Shown one piece after another: positions 11,935 through 23,639 of a stretch of DNA of 64,000 nt. Below the pieces are notes generated by a model. That model did no database searches. It saw only the letters and a program-made list of their open reading frames with translations, and was not told the origin of the DNA. Both the position numbers and the translations under genes were made by a program. Within the stretch, counting starts at the first letter, position 1. Every line of letters starts with the position of its first letter. The DNA comes from Capitulum mitella (taxonomy: Eukaryota; Arthropoda; Thecostraca; Pollicipedomorpha; Pollicipedidae). Location: positions 23,345,822 to 23,409,821 of the forward strand of contig CP099842.1 of assembly GCA_030062745.1 (NCBI GenBank). The letters run 5' to 3'.

Positions 11935-13460
11935 TTTCATTTTTTCCATTTTTTTTTCACCCAAAGGTTCATACAAAAATATAACCGCAAAACATTATCG
12001 TACATCACGATCGGCTCTCCGAAAACAGTCCTCCATTTCGCATTATAGTGGCGAGTTGTATAACATAAACCCGCCATCAACTCTTCATATTTTTCATCCG
12101 CACGGAGCACATTTAACAGGCAACCAGGACAGAGTGTATCGCCTTTTCTAATGATGTATTTGGCGGCGATTACGACATGATTAAGTAATGCGCTGGTGCA
12201 TAAGCCAAGCAATATCTGGACTTCTGCGAAAGGGTCATTCATTCACTTTGCACTCATTTTCACCAACAATACATGAACTCTTCGCTAAAAGCAGCGCACA
12301 ACCGGGCAATCCCAAAACATGTGAGCTATGGTTTCGACAGTAGAATTACATCGTCGGCGTTCACCAGAATCTCGCACCCCATTCTCTTTAGAAAGAGACT
12401 CGTGACTTGTGTTCGGTTGTTATTTTATGGTGCAGAGTTCCGTAAGCAGAGCACGGTGTCCCTTCATAAACGTTTTGACACACCTTGGACCATTCCAGCG
12501 CTACATTTTCACCATATCGTGCTTCCCATTTCGCTTCACATTTATGGTAATGTTCAGCTAACTTTCTACGCATAATGACATTGTAAAGGGCTTCACGTTT
12601 CAGCTGGATGCACGAGTGGTGCCTGCTGTTTGGTCTTATTTAAATTCCTTCAGGAAGTGGGCAAACTGTTCACAAGGCCGATGTAATCTAGAAACGTGCC
12701 TGTTATACTGCAGCGATTTACAGCTTCTTCGAATGTCGTAATACTCCCCTTCACATTCAGTAAATGTCCGAGATTTCTCAGTATGTCGTTGTACCATGGT
12801 TGTATAATTCCTTCAGAAAAGCTGGTCATATCTGAATGCCATATACTACACGCGATGAAATCTTCATTTGCCACTTCAAAGGCGTCCATGAACGTACCCA
12901 GTGAAACAAGGACGTTCTTCCAAAATTTGCTCTGAACAGTTGCAGGACGTTTTCGAAGCAATTTACCATTCATACTTCACAGAAATTGCCCCACACTAAT
13001 CTGCGCTCGGGACAGTCTAGCCCACGAATGGCCGGACGTGATTTCGCGTCTGACGCGACGTGACGTCTGACGCTGTTACCTTTAATGCCGCAATATAAAC
13101 CGAAATGTCCGGCATCCCCAAGCCCACGGAGGAAACGCAAGACTTTTTCAGCTTATTCTACCACGCTTGACATTCCACAGAAAGGCATACAGAATGTTGT
13201 TTAATTCCCGTAAGAACGTTTCATCTGGATTAGGTAGCGCAGTAAACAGACGCGACACGGTGCATATTGTCCTGTGCAAATCCATGGAAAATACATTCAA
13301 ATTCGGTCTTAGCGCCGTAAAACACAAGTAACAGAATAGTGTTGATCGCATAATTCACCTCTGCAATTTTCAAAGTCACTGAGATGCGGGATGCACCAGT
13401 GGACAAAAAAAGGAGTTGGTTCGGAGCCTCGTTCACCGCGGACCAGAAGCCATGCACGTG
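11935..13460 (-). pseudogene. decayed LINE ORF2 C-terminal fragment (L1/Tx1-like)
   Basis: Minus-strand pieces in successive frames line up in the order expected for the downstream end of a non-LTR retrotransposon polymerase. First (13351-13148) is the end-of-RT motif LPNPDETFLRELNN followed by ILYAFLWNVKRGRIS, matching the usual P-x-F-I-E-E-hydrophobic-F-W-x-G-K pattern. Second (12973-12650) is FWKNVL, then IQPWYNDILRNLGHLL, a G-S-I-F-E segment and FLDYIGLVNSLP. Third (12573-12388) is W-x-K-V-Y, then SAYGTLHHKI. Fourth (12242-11937) is LLNHVVIAAKYIIRK, then KW and a lysine-rich end before a stop. Frameshifts between the pieces make it inactive. It lacks the upstream reverse transcriptase and endonuclease, so it is 5'-truncated near 13460. 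The clade assignment is by motif style only. Confidence 0.8.
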
Positions 13461-14124
13461 AAATACTTATTTAGTGTTTTAGTGCTGTCGTTGTCGGGCA
13501 CACTCATTCTTAATGACACTGAAAAGTAAGTACCACGTACCCCTACTGTTCTAGCCATGGAGGTCTTGTAGTTCTCAAGAGGTCCCCTCGGTGTTCAGGC
13601 TCCCTCACTCTCTGGGGTCCTCCAAAAATATAAAAAATTGCGCTACGCCACTGGCTTGAGCCGTATTGACTGATGTTAACGATACCTTGTTGACAACAGA
13701 TGAGAGACGATTAAGTCACTAAAGACGTTTGCTTGCAGACTGCAGTCCCAGTCCCTCCAGCATATTAAATCAGATGAAATATATGCGCAACAGCAAGACA
13801 TTGGGCAAAAAAGTTCATAAGAATATTGTTTAAGCGGTACGTTTCGCGCCTTCGGCGCGTCAAACCAAATCATCTCTATCAAATGAAGCGATGGAGCTCT
13901 GCCTACGTCTGGATTACGAGTCAAACATGAGGTAAACTAACAAGACCTCATCAGAAACTAAAATCACGGTGCCGGAGGACGGCATTTTTATGTCACGCAG
14001 GGGGGAGTCTGATGATTTTTTGGAAATCATCGCCGTAATTTCGTCACATTTATTTCTTGTACTGTCAGGACCCCAAACGAAGTAACCCAGATCCGAGGAG
14101 AAATCAGGATTTATGGGTATTTTA
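13461..14124. other. non-coding stretch with MITE fragment
   Basis: GCGCTACGCCACTGG near 13642 is a typical terminal word of hAT-like MITEs (reverse complement CCAGTGGCGTAGCGC). I found no partner end. Otherwise nothing recognised. Confidence 0.35.
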
Positions 14125-14304
14125 GGTTTCTCCGCATGGATGGCTGGATCCGCAAACAGTTTCCCCCCCATGCCGAAACAGCTTCCGCCTCCCCTGCATC
14201 ATTTGGCCAGTATGCCGGCCTCTGAACGGCGCAGGCGCTGGGGTCGTCCGTGGACAGACGGCGCCGTGCGGGCAGCGATCCGAGGCGACGTTACTGCCTT
14301 CAGG
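14125..14304 (+). CDS. candidate internal exon, unknown protein
   Basis: An open frame preceded by an acceptor-like GGGTATTTTAG and ended by a good donor, CTTCAG|GTAATG at 14305, with two bases left over. The frame reads SANSFPPMPKQLPPPLHHL, then MPASERRRRWGRPWTDG, then AVRAAIRGDVTAF. The basic patch followed by a W-x-D-x-A-V-x-A-A-I-x-G stretch faintly recalls a helix-turn-helix start, but I cannot assign a family. GC at third positions is high. Against it: the polypyrimidine tract is weak, the frame is short and the surroundings are GC-rich, so a chance frame is quite possible. Confidence 0.2.
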
Positions 14305-15756
14305 TAATGCGTTCTAGCGGCAGTGCGGAGATCGTCGCAGGTTGAGATCTGTCTGTCATGAGAAGCCTGACTTCGGGCTGCGACAGCAGGAATTGGGCGG
14401 CATGGAGGGCCCAAGGGGATTCCATCCTGACCGTCTGCCCATACCCTTCACTGGGAGGTGAATGTAGACAGTGGACATAAATTGGTGTTGATCGACGGAC
14501 CGACGCCTGACGAGGCACGCAACTTCACTCAGGAATGGACACCCGAGTACAGGGGGCTGCTAGTTTTAGCTCTCAAAGCAGAGAAACAAACGAAGAACAA
14601 CAGATGAGCGTTTCGCACGGAATCGCGGACATTGAATTGAAATAAAGAACCGCGACAAATTTACGAAAACAAAACAGTCCTTTTCCTTCCTTTCTCTTTG
14701 CAATGCTTTATGTCCTTGTCAACGATATCGACGTAACGTAAAATGTAACCATACGGTTACAGTTAAAGTCCAATTTCAGCAGCTATTGTTTGGTTCTCTA
14801 AATTGCTTCAGCGGTCGAAAAGCACCGTGACAGACGAACCGAAACGCAGTGAAACAGCGGTCGTCCGATTCTTAGTACACCAAACTAGTAGCGCCACCTT
14901 TAAACCATTTGCTCCAATGACGGTCAGCTGTTGTGATACCCGTCCGAAACGTATATTATGTATGCTAAGGTTCTTTTACTTCTATCAACCTTTACTTATG
15001 ACCGCCTTATCGCTTAGAAAGGGAAGAAAGATAAAATGTAGGAAAACGGAACAAAGATAATGAGCGCTGAACGAGTGGTTCTCAATGGCGATATCTTTCG
15101 AACAAATCCCGCACTACATAAACACGTTGTTAATACGTTTGGTTACTGGATTTTAATTCCCACTTAATCATATCTTTAAGTGCGACCACTAATTTAATTA
15201 AACCAAGATTCCAATTCTTAAAGCATTTAATTCACAACATCCGCTGTGATGAGTCAAGAAACTTATCTAGATTTTAAACTATTCAGATTGTTTGGTGACA
15301 GTGCAAGCAACAGCCATCTTTATTACGTGTTATCGATCTGCGGTTGTAATGCCTGACTGTTAAACAAATTCCACATTCCATTGTCCCGCCACTGTTTTTT
15401 ATCTGTTACCGCTGATGCGACACTGAGACTGCAGAGACCCAGCGAGATATGATTACAATTTATTTGAGCTGTTGAGCAGCGAACATTCATGGCAAAACAG
15501 CAAAGAAAAACATCGCATTGAACACCGTACCGTATTTGCTGGAAACTGTACACCCTTAGCATTTCATCAGTACTCCCTCAAAAGGACCAATTAAGCCCGG
15601 CCGAACGCCTCCCTGAAGCAAAGTCCAGGAAAGAGAAGTCAAGCGTATTATGGCGCTGTAAGGTCAGACAGCAGCCTCACGTTGACAGGCATCTCTGGGA
15701 AAAGCGCCACGAAGCAGACCCGTCGACTGCCCCTCTTTGTGTCAACGTCTTCGCAG
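14305..15756. other. non-coding stretch, possible SINE-like word
   Basis: No supported gene. GATTACAATTTAT near 15449 and again near 20792 sits in weakly similar flanks (CCGCTG before it, then an A-rich CAGC/GAGC stretch), suggesting a shared short interspersed repeat on the minus strand. The evidence is thin. Confidence 0.3.
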
Positions 15757-16051
15757 ACTCGCCAATAATCAAGCATGTGTTCCCAGAACCGGTAGTGCTC
15801 TTGGTTTCCGTCGCTCTGGCTGGCGGCGTCCCACGACCGCCGGTCGTGCTGTCCGTACTGGACTTGCTGCTGGGCGTGCTGGCCAAGGTGCGACGTGTTA
15901 TCACCTTTCGCCACCGCTGGTGCACCCTGCAGGTAATGGAGGTCTGCTTCATCCCACTCGCCAGCTTGGCCTTGCTGTTGCCATAACGTCGTCACTTTTT
16001 TCGATGATGGGCGATGCGAGGTGCCCGAAGTTGTTTCAGATTCGTCCTTGG
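15680..16051 (-). CDS. alternative minus-strand open frame, Q/H/W-rich, unknown
   Basis: On the minus strand an uninterrupted frame runs from the edge of copy B (near 16051) to a possible donor AAC|GTGAGG near 15679. It reads AKDESETTSGTSHRPSSKK, then VTTLWQQQGQAGEWDEADL, then HAQQQVQYGQHDRRSW and HYRFWEHMLDYWRVCEDVD. The polar, aromatic-containing composition looks more like a real (perhaps secreted or disordered) protein than the hydrophobic complement. However, the acceptor is poor (CTGCCAAG), the start lies directly against a mobile repeat, and no homolog is recognised. It overlaps the plus-strand candidate. At most one of them is real. Confidence 0.2.
15757..15932 (+). CDS. candidate internal exon, unknown protein
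   Basis: This stretch has the best paired splice signals of the left half: acceptor CTCTTTGTGTCAACG..TTCGCAG (AG at 15755-15756) with a reasonable pyrimidine tract, and donor CTGCAG|GTAATG at 15933. Two plus-strand frames are open across its 176 bases. With two leading bases the frame is SPIIKHVFPEPVVLL through LDLLLGVLAKVRR to FRHRWCTLQ and ends in phase 0. With one leading base it is an arginine/glycine-rich frame. The opposite strand is also open over the same bases with a more protein-like composition (see 15680-16051, minus), so the coding strand is unresolved. No family recognised. Confidence 0.22.
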
Positions 16052-19000
16052 CAGGTGCGGATCCAGGAGGAGGGGGATGGGGGTGATCCCCTGAGGCCTG
16101 AGGGAAGGGTCCCGCTCAGGCTGGCCCTGAAGGGTTCCTGTCAGACTCGAAAGGGGTCTCGAAGGTCCCCGCGTGAGCTTCACGGAATCTCTACGAAAAC
16201 GTGACGGGTTCTTCATGTAGTCAGGGGGCCCCTGGCAGGGTTAGATAATCCCTGAGACGTATAGAAGGCCCCTGAAGCTCCCAAAGGGCCCCTAAAGCCA
16301 CGGCAGGGTCCCAACTTGGCATATCGCCCCTGAAACCGCCAGGAGCGTCACAGGCCCCTGAGACGGCCACGATGAGGACTGAGTCCCTAAGATGGCATGG
16401 AGGTCCCTGGAATGTCATAGCGGTCCCGAATGGGTTTCACGTACCTGTGTGAAAAGCTGAAGATTCCTGATGCAGTAAGAGGACCTCCCGGAGGGTTAAT
16501 GAGACCCTGAGACGGCAAGATGGTCCCTTAAAATGAATAGAGGGGCCCCTGAAACTCTCCAAAACATGATAAGGGGCCCATGGGACCAATGAAAGTGCCA
16601 GAGAAGCCCCTGAGACGCAAGGACTTAAGAAGGTGCTTGGCACGGCATAAGGAGACTCTGACCAGCCAGAGGGGCTGGTCCTGGACTGGCATGCCCTGGA
16701 CAGGCATTCATCAGTGCCCTTCTCAACCTCGAGGGGATTGAGGGGCCTTCTTTTGTTTGTCATTGAGTTGAGTTGAGGGCCTGAAAAGGAGTCCCAAATG
16801 GCCTACAACAGTCTTTTTTAAAACCTGGGGGGCTCTTGACGAAGCGAGAGGACCCCGGCAAAGTCGGGTGGATCCTGAGACGTCAAGATGGGCCCCTACC
16901 CGGCAGAGGACCCCTGAGACAGCTAAAAAAGTCGGAGGGCCCCTGCGAGGCAAAGACGATAAGAGAACTGTTGACACGGTGTGGGGGTTCTGGACGGCCA
17001 GACCCCACGAGTGTGTTAGGCGGGCTCCTGGCACGGAAAAGATCCCTGTGAGACTGCCAATGAGACCCTCAAATGCCAACAAAAGCCTTTGATACGGGTA
17101 GAGGGGCCCTCAAACTGCCAGATATACCCCATGTAACAAAGGAAAATCTTCTCTGCCACAACCAAGGAGGCCACTAGAGACGTTCAGAGGGCCCATGATA
17201 CTGGACAGGGTCCCTGAAATTGCCAAAAGTTTTTTTTTTATATTTGCGAAAGGACCTTTGAGACGGCAAAAATGTCCTCCAGGGACGACAAGAGGGGCAC
17301 CTAGGACAACAGGGGGTCCACTGGGACTCCTAGAGAGGGACCCTTGAGAATGCTAACCGGCAGTCTCTAGCAGTATGGGCCCAGGGATGATCAGAGGGCC
17401 CCTGAAACTACTAAAGCTTGAGAGGTCCAGACAGCTCCTGAAACAGCCAAAGAACCTATAGGGCATTGGCTAAGGCGTCTCTGTTACGGCAGAGAGAGAC
17501 TTCAAAGGAGGCCATTGTTGCTGCCTGAGGGACTCCTTAGAAGGCAGAAATTTCCAAGAGACGGCATGAGGGAACCCAACATGGCTTAACCACCGCCGAG
17601 CGGGGAAGGATCGTTTTACGACTTCCCTTTTTATCCATATTCAATGAATTTTTCAGGTTTTTGTGATGCGACAGCTTATGACCTGCGACCGATTCGTCGT
17701 AGCCATGTCAGTCGTGTTTTTGACCAAATCGAACAGTATATTTCACTTGTTAAAAATTGGGTATTACAATGTTGTGCTACGTGTTTCTTGAATAAATGTA
17801 TTTGGATGGGTCAGGTCATCAAAGACCAAGCTGGGTCAAACGCGCACATCAAACATTGGCGTCAAAGCTCCACTGTAGTTTTTTGCCTCGGATAAGTGAT
17901 GCCTACACTTGCCAGAATCCTTCATTACGATCAAGAAATTAAACATTATTTTGACGAATATCGTTTGACCTAATGTAAAGCCAGTCCGCGCAGTTCTCAA
18001 CACAAGCCATTTCCTGTATAAATACATGCGCGCCCCTAGTGGCGACATTGAAAAACTTTCGCAGCCGCTACAATGACATGCTAAGGTAGACCATGTGCCC
18101 ACCTACTTGGACTTCAGATTTGGTTGCTCTAGCTCGAGTGGTTTTCGATTAGCAGCAATTTCCGTAAAACGACATGAGGTCTCTTGGCGGTGACCTTGGG
18201 AACTAAGGCAGCCTTGACCTCAAAAACTCGACTCAAAAAGGCCCGAGGAGCACCGGTGTACTAAGTTTGGTGCACTGGCGTGTCGTGGCTTGTTTGATCT
18301 GTAGCCCGGTAAAAGTGTGGTGAAAATATTACGATTCCCATTGCAAATTTCAGCTATGATGATATTTTCGTGACCTGAGAGGCCACTCACTGACCTAGAC
18401 CCCAAAAACCTGCAAAATGCAAAAACCAAAAAATGCATTTGCCTGTACACAAGACAAGGACCCACACAATGATGCTTACGAAATCGATTTATTTTCGTAA
18501 GTTTGAAAATTATATTGTCAAAAAAACTTTGACATACTTTGACATGGCCGCTTTGAGATCATTACCGTGACCTAGGAAGTCACCTATTGACCTTAACCTA
18601 AAAAGTGGACATCGTTGAGTAGCTTATGTGACGAGCAACAGTCTAGTCTTCACCGCGTTGCTCTGTGTCTCTTTGTTCAAAAGTTAGTGTTGCAGGATTC
18701 CTTTTAGGATCCCTCCATGCCGGGCGAGAATGTAAAAACTGCCCCGCCTGGCGACGGGTAAATGTCGCTGAAACCGCCAGATGAGTCCATGGAACTGTCC
18801 AACGTGCCCCTGAAACTGCCAAAGGGGACCTGAGATGTCTTGAGGGATACGTGAAACCGCAAATTGGAACCTGAGACCACTAGAGGGCCCTGACACGGCA
18901 GACGGCCTGAGACCACCAAAAAAGCCCCTGCAAGTGCAAGAGGTAACCTAACCTAAACGAGCAAAAAGTCTCCACAAACCACCAGAGGGCAGAGGGACTC

Positions 19001-19325
19001 CTGTACCAGATATAGGCACGACATTTCAGATAGAGAGAGGGACACAGCTGCCTAAAATCCCGCCGTTTTTGTCATGTTTCGGTCACTTTGTAAGGGGAAA
19101 AACGCAATATTTTCTCATATAAGGTGACGCACTTGAATGTTTTCGGTTACTGATGACAGATGGTACAAACAGGAAATCAAATGAAATATTTCCCTTTGGG
19201 CCCAAGCAGACAACGTTTTTTTTTCATATCTGAACAGCAAAAAAATGCGAGGGCCGGCCTGAAGGGGGTCCGGCGCTAACCATTCCCCCCGGGGAAATCC
19301 TGGATCTGCCCTGGTCCTCAGCTGG
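16052..19325 (-). mobile_element. dispersed compound repeat, copy B (inverted, interrupted)
   Basis: Read on the minus strand from 19325 it repeats copy A in order: TTTGCTGTTCAGATATG, the TTACAAAGTGACCG word, TTGCACTTGCAGGGG, GGTCTCAGGCCGTCTGC, then the 30-35-bp subunits, ending at GGATCCGCACCTG (about 16053). Between 17590 and 18758 it is split by a nested TTAA element. Removing that insert restores collinearity with copy A. The inverted pair of about 2-kb arms lies about 10 kb apart. No coding capacity was seen: the open frames within it are by-products of the GC-rich subunits. Confidence 0.8.
17590..18758. mobile_element. nested TTAA-type (piggyBac-like) non-autonomous element
   Basis: An insertion of 1169 bp inside copy B. 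The left end is TTAA (17586-17589) followed by CCACCGCCGAGCGGGG. The right end, read inward on the minus strand, is TTTA followed by CCCGTCGCCAGGCGGGG. The two ends are imperfect inverted repeats, and the right target copy has mutated from TTAA to TTTA. The uninterrupted copy A has a single TTAA at the same point (4894-4897). The interior has no transposase frame but eight AGGTCA/TGACCT hexamers (17813, 17966, 18191, 18215, 18371, 18391, 18568, 18588). TTAA duplication is the hallmark of piggyBac-superfamily insertion. Confidence 0.8.
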
Positions 19326-20856
19326 TACTTTCCGACTCAAAATGTCGCCGCCACGACGTTGGTAAAGCAGAGATCATTTCTCCGGCTGCTGTTGCGTCTG
19401 AATGTATTTCTGCACGGGCAGTTTCCAACAAGGCCAGGCCCAAGGTAACGACGTTCATTTTCGTCTTTGTCACTACCTTTAAAAAAACAGCGGGCATCAC
19501 TTACACTGCGATGAAATTATGCATGGATGTCGGCTAATTTGCTACAGCTGCGTTGACATGACACCTCGTCATCGCGCTACACTCATACTGATGAGCATTC
19601 TCCTGATCATCACAGTCGACTCCTTAAAGACAACGAACACTGAATCAGAGGATACTGCGGTGAGAGAATAACACAGAAACTCGTTTGACGCGCGTCGAGT
19701 CAAGCCAGCCCTCGCCGTTCACCCTCCAAGCCCGGCAGGCTTCGGATGTCACCATCTCACCGTCGCCCGTCATTTATCTAAGTCACAAATCAATGCTTCC
19801 ACCGCTGAACCGGAGAACGTCGCATCGGAGAGGTGTCAGGTGCGACTTGTCTTCCATTAAGCCTGGTGAGCACCAGAGATGAGTTAAGGTCTTTTACGGA
19901 CTGCGCAGTGCGCACCGCCCAGGATGTTCCCGGCCACGGTCATCACGTTTGTCACCTTCACAGAGTCGACCGGCTCGGACGCCTTACTGGCCGTCCCCTC
20001 AGTCGGCGAAGTCGTAATTAGCCTGCCGTAGGTGGTAACACCGTAACTTTTTGGCAGCAGCCGAGGGACGCGACAGCCGCATCGAAGCGTCGCTGCCGAC
20101 GATCAGCGACGGAGGCGCTGCTTTGCGTCTCGAAGTGAACCGTTTGCCGGCTGTAGCCCGGGTCGGCCGTCAGCGACTTTCTCCAGCCAGCTTCTGCCAC
20201 GTCGACAGTTGGCTGCTCTTTCGTTAATGTCGGGCTTCGTCGCACACGTGGCTGCTCTCGCTCAGTACGAGTACGCCTGGCCGCATACCATAAGACTGGC
20301 GGGGCACAGGGGTGTACGAAGAGAGTGTTCCGGCATCGCCTGTGGTGCAGACCAGAACTCTTGAAAGATGTTGCAGAACTGACCTCTGTGTGTATTCTGG
20401 AGCATAGAGGTGGTAGGTATGGCTGCGGTGCTTAGTCGTTTCCCGGAACGTAGAAAGCAGAATTATTCACAGCAGGTAAATGTAATATGCGTGTTCTAAT
20501 ATAATATGTACGTTGCATAATGCATTACAGTATACTTTGCACTGCATGCATGAACAACTATCACATTACCTATGCTACAAATGCCTATTACGCTTCGTCA
20601 ATGCAATGTAATGTATGCAAGATCTGTGGGTCGAGATGCGTAATGTGACTACAAAGCCACTGACTGCTCTTAACCTCAAAAGCGTTTCCTTTATTCTAAC
20701 TATCTACGAAGTATTAGAGCAGGTTTTGAAATTTTTAGGACGTTGCCGCTGGTGGCACAAACCAAGGGAAACCTGCTGTATGGAGCAAAGGTGATTACAA
20801 TTTATACATCTGCATAGTGATAGTAATACATCTGTAGTAATACATCTGCAAGTGAG
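19326..20856. other. non-coding stretch, nothing recognised
   Basis: Mixed composition. A moderately GC-rich, CpG-containing part at 19690-20260 has short open frames on both strands without start, splice or family support. Confidence 0.4.
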
Positions 20857-21004
20857 ATGCCCAAGACCCAACGGTGCGACAGTCCAACTGAAACGTCCTG
20901 CATGCCTGCCGTCAGCACTGCACCAGGACGGCAGGAGTCCAGTGACGGTGACGTCACGGCTCGCGGGCGGTCCTGTCACGCCGCCGTGCTGGCTCTGTCG
21001 ACAG

Positions 21005-21234
21005 GCCCGCCGCCGGCCGCCCCCGGGGACGGTCCCCCGCGGCGTCCGCGGCCGCCGCTGCGCCGTGACGGGCGTCGCTGGTGCGCGTGTGTCGTCACGT
21101 CGACACCCGCCGCCGTCGTCACGCCGACCCCCGAGTCCTTCCGGCGGCCGGGGGGGGGGGGGGCCGCGGAACTCGGAACGTCGGCCGAGATCCACCGCCA
21201 GTCACAGTCCCGCTACGACCGACTGGAGCTGCTG
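21005..21234 (+). CDS. candidate exon interrupted by a 14-G run, unknown protein
   Basis: The end of this stretch looks coding: the frame reads GTSAEIHRQSQSRYDRLELL with strongly GC-ending codons and stops exactly at a donor, CTG|GTAATA (21235), in phase 0. A possible acceptor is CTCTGTCGACAG (AG at 21003-21004). Upstream of a run of 14 G (21150-21163) the same frame is proline/arginine-rich. A length error in that run would shift the frame, so only the part after it is worth comparing. No family recognised. The setting is a GC-rich island, where open frames are common by chance. Confidence 0.28.
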
Positions 21235-22796
21235 GTAATACACACCAAATATTCGTTGAGGATTTGTTGAACTTTTTAGTCTTATGAAATATAGCCTTGG
21301 AATACCATCACAGACCATGTCAAAAAATGCTTGGTGTTTTTCTTTAAAAGAATGGCGGCAGAAAAAACTCAGAGTAAATCTCTGTTGGACTGTTGGACTG
21401 TTGGATTGTTGGAAAATTATACTGAACAGCGTTGGACACCACATCGACTGTACGGTTCGCACATGCCTGGAGATGAGTATACCACTGCGCGCCCCACATG
21501 AGAAAAATTACGCGTCTCAGCTAAAGGATTGCAATAGTGAGTGATTCGGCATGCAATATTTTATTTTAGTCGCGTGATTTGAATTACGAGCACTCAATTT
21601 TCAGTTCAAAAGCGCGTATAACCTTAAACTCGAAAATATTGTCCTTAGCAAACTGGGCGTATCCAATGCTGTATTTGTGGCCGAAGAGTCCGGATTCGAG
21701 TCCCGGTGGTCGCGACATTTCCCTGTCCCACGCAGCAACAACCGGCATCAGAGGCTGCGACGCCAAATGACCGTAGCCAACGAGAGCGTCGCCAAATAAC
21801 CCAATAATCAACCACCAAGAAGCTGGGCATGGCTCGATGGGCATAGCTAGGCATAGCAATAATAAAAATCCACTAAATGAAACCGGGTTTAAAAATCCAT
21901 TCATGTATTGTTTCCTTTTCTTTTGTTTGACTGTGAGGACATCCCGAGTCATCTTCGAATAGATCGGCTGCCACCAATAGCAGTACTGCTACCTTCCTGA
22001 TCTGAACGAAATAAGGTTCGGAACACGGAAGGACTTTGGAGGACTCAGCATAGTGAAAATATGCGGGACCAACTTTCAGTTTTGAGTAATATCATTGAAT
22101 TTTTTGCACCACAGGCGATATCAACGTTCAGGGGAGTAGCCGGGATTTCCTTGGCGGGAAGGAGGGCGGAGCTCAGTGTGGACTGAAATCATGCGAAAGC
22201 CGTCTGCCGAGAGGACGACGTGTAATGCTTTTCACAAAAACTGCTGGCCTAGGGGGGAGTCGGGCCCCGCCCCTCCCCTGACTGCGCCTGTGCACCAAAT
22301 CAACAATGCCTTGCAGTTTCGTTTGCGGTACCGGTTACAGGTCATTATTTGCAACATCCTGAAATGGATATCATTTATCAACATTTCATCCACTGCATTT
22401 GCTTGGCGTTGGTACTACTGAACGTAGAAAACCATTTTAGGACATAATCGCGCATGGCTCACAAAGAAATTTCACGTTAAAACACCCGTTTAAGATTTAT
22501 TAGTAGTGCTGTAGTGTGAAACGTAACAACAAAATATTGCAGAAACGTTTGGTTTAATATAGTGAACAAAACGCTACACCTGTTTTGTGTCTAGATGAGT
22601 CATGAAGTTGTACAAATGGAGATCAGTCTTTTGCCGACAGTTACAGCGGACTCGGAGCCGGTGATCATGTGGATCAACAACTGCTGCGCTTCGCCCAGAA
22701 TGCCTATGCCGCTTTTGGCGTCCTTAGACAACTACCATGGCACACGGTGGAAATTGATTGAATAGCATTAAGTGACAATTCAGCTTCTTCTTATCT
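21235..22796. other. non-coding stretch with SINE-like and MITE fragments
   Basis: Around 21690 GATTCGAGTCCCGG matches the B-box/T-arm consensus of a tRNA or tRNA-derived SINE, and an AATAATAAAAA tail word lies about 170 bp on. I could not fold a full tRNA or find a convincing A box. At 22118-22290 AGCCGGGATTTCCTTGGCG and GGGGGGAGTCGGGCCCCGCC resemble the ends of a short MITE. Confidence 0.35.
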
Positions 22797-22829
22797 CTCC
22801 CTCTCCTTCTCCCCTCCCTCTCTCGCTCT

Positions 22830-22885
<56 letters not shown>

Positions 22886-22898
22886 ATATATATATATG
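22797..22898. repeat. (TC)n then (TA)n microsatellite
   Basis: An imperfect CTCTCC tract becomes pure TC (about 22838-22878), then TATATATATATA up to 22898. Confidence 0.95.
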
Positions 22899-23639
22899 TA
22901 TCTAACTTAAGTGGCAAACTGGAAAGGAAAGGGAGCCCTATACCCATCAAGGGAAGAGTTAAGGGGAATGTTCGATCTTGGTCGGCGTTTCAGAAATATG
23001 TTGCTCTGGTTCAATAAACAAACCGCCTCCGTTTCCGGTTCCAGCTGTCGTTTCCTCTTTTTTTTGGAAATGCCTGGGAGCATCAACAATTCCAGTGACG
23101 TAACACGAGCATGCTGCTTAAAATTCATTGGCTTATTGTCGGTACTCAACAGCCGTCAGTAGGACGCCGATCAAAACAGTACAGAGGAAATTCACCGGAC
23201 ATCGCTTTGGAGCTTGGTTAATACATTTCAGACACAACATTTATTAGCCATGACTGCAGACTTCAACGTGGATTTTTCATTTCATCAAGATAGTAAATGT
23301 GAAACATTTCCTTCCAGCCTTTTTCGGTTTCTTGCTTAATTGCCACTTCATTTATTATGAATCTTGGCATATTTGCCTGCCGGAGCAGCCAGTTTCATCA
23401 TTCCATTGCCATTACATGATTTATTCAGAGCAGATTAGAAAGAAGATATCAATGAACCAATTTGCCTTTGAAACTGCTTTGGTAGCATGCCTTTTCACCT
23501 CTCCAGTCTTTACATGGCTGCAAATCTCGTCTGATGTTACATCCAAAAACACTTCCTTGTTTTCTTCTGCCGAGGAGGAATCCTTCACGGTGCAGACTGA
23601 TGAGACGCCAATCGGCGACGCCCCCAAAGCGGCTCGCGA
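22899..23639. other. non-coding stretch, nothing recognised
   Basis: A 117-codon plus-strand frame (23299-23652) runs into the GC island. It begins with a hydrophobic stretch, but there is no splice or promoter context and no family signature, so I leave it uncalled. Confidence 0.35.

Noticed and set aside
21640..21760. A tRNA gene around the B-box-like GATTCGAGTCCC
   Set aside because: No acceptor stem, D arm or A box at the right distance. At most a worn tRNA-derived SINE.
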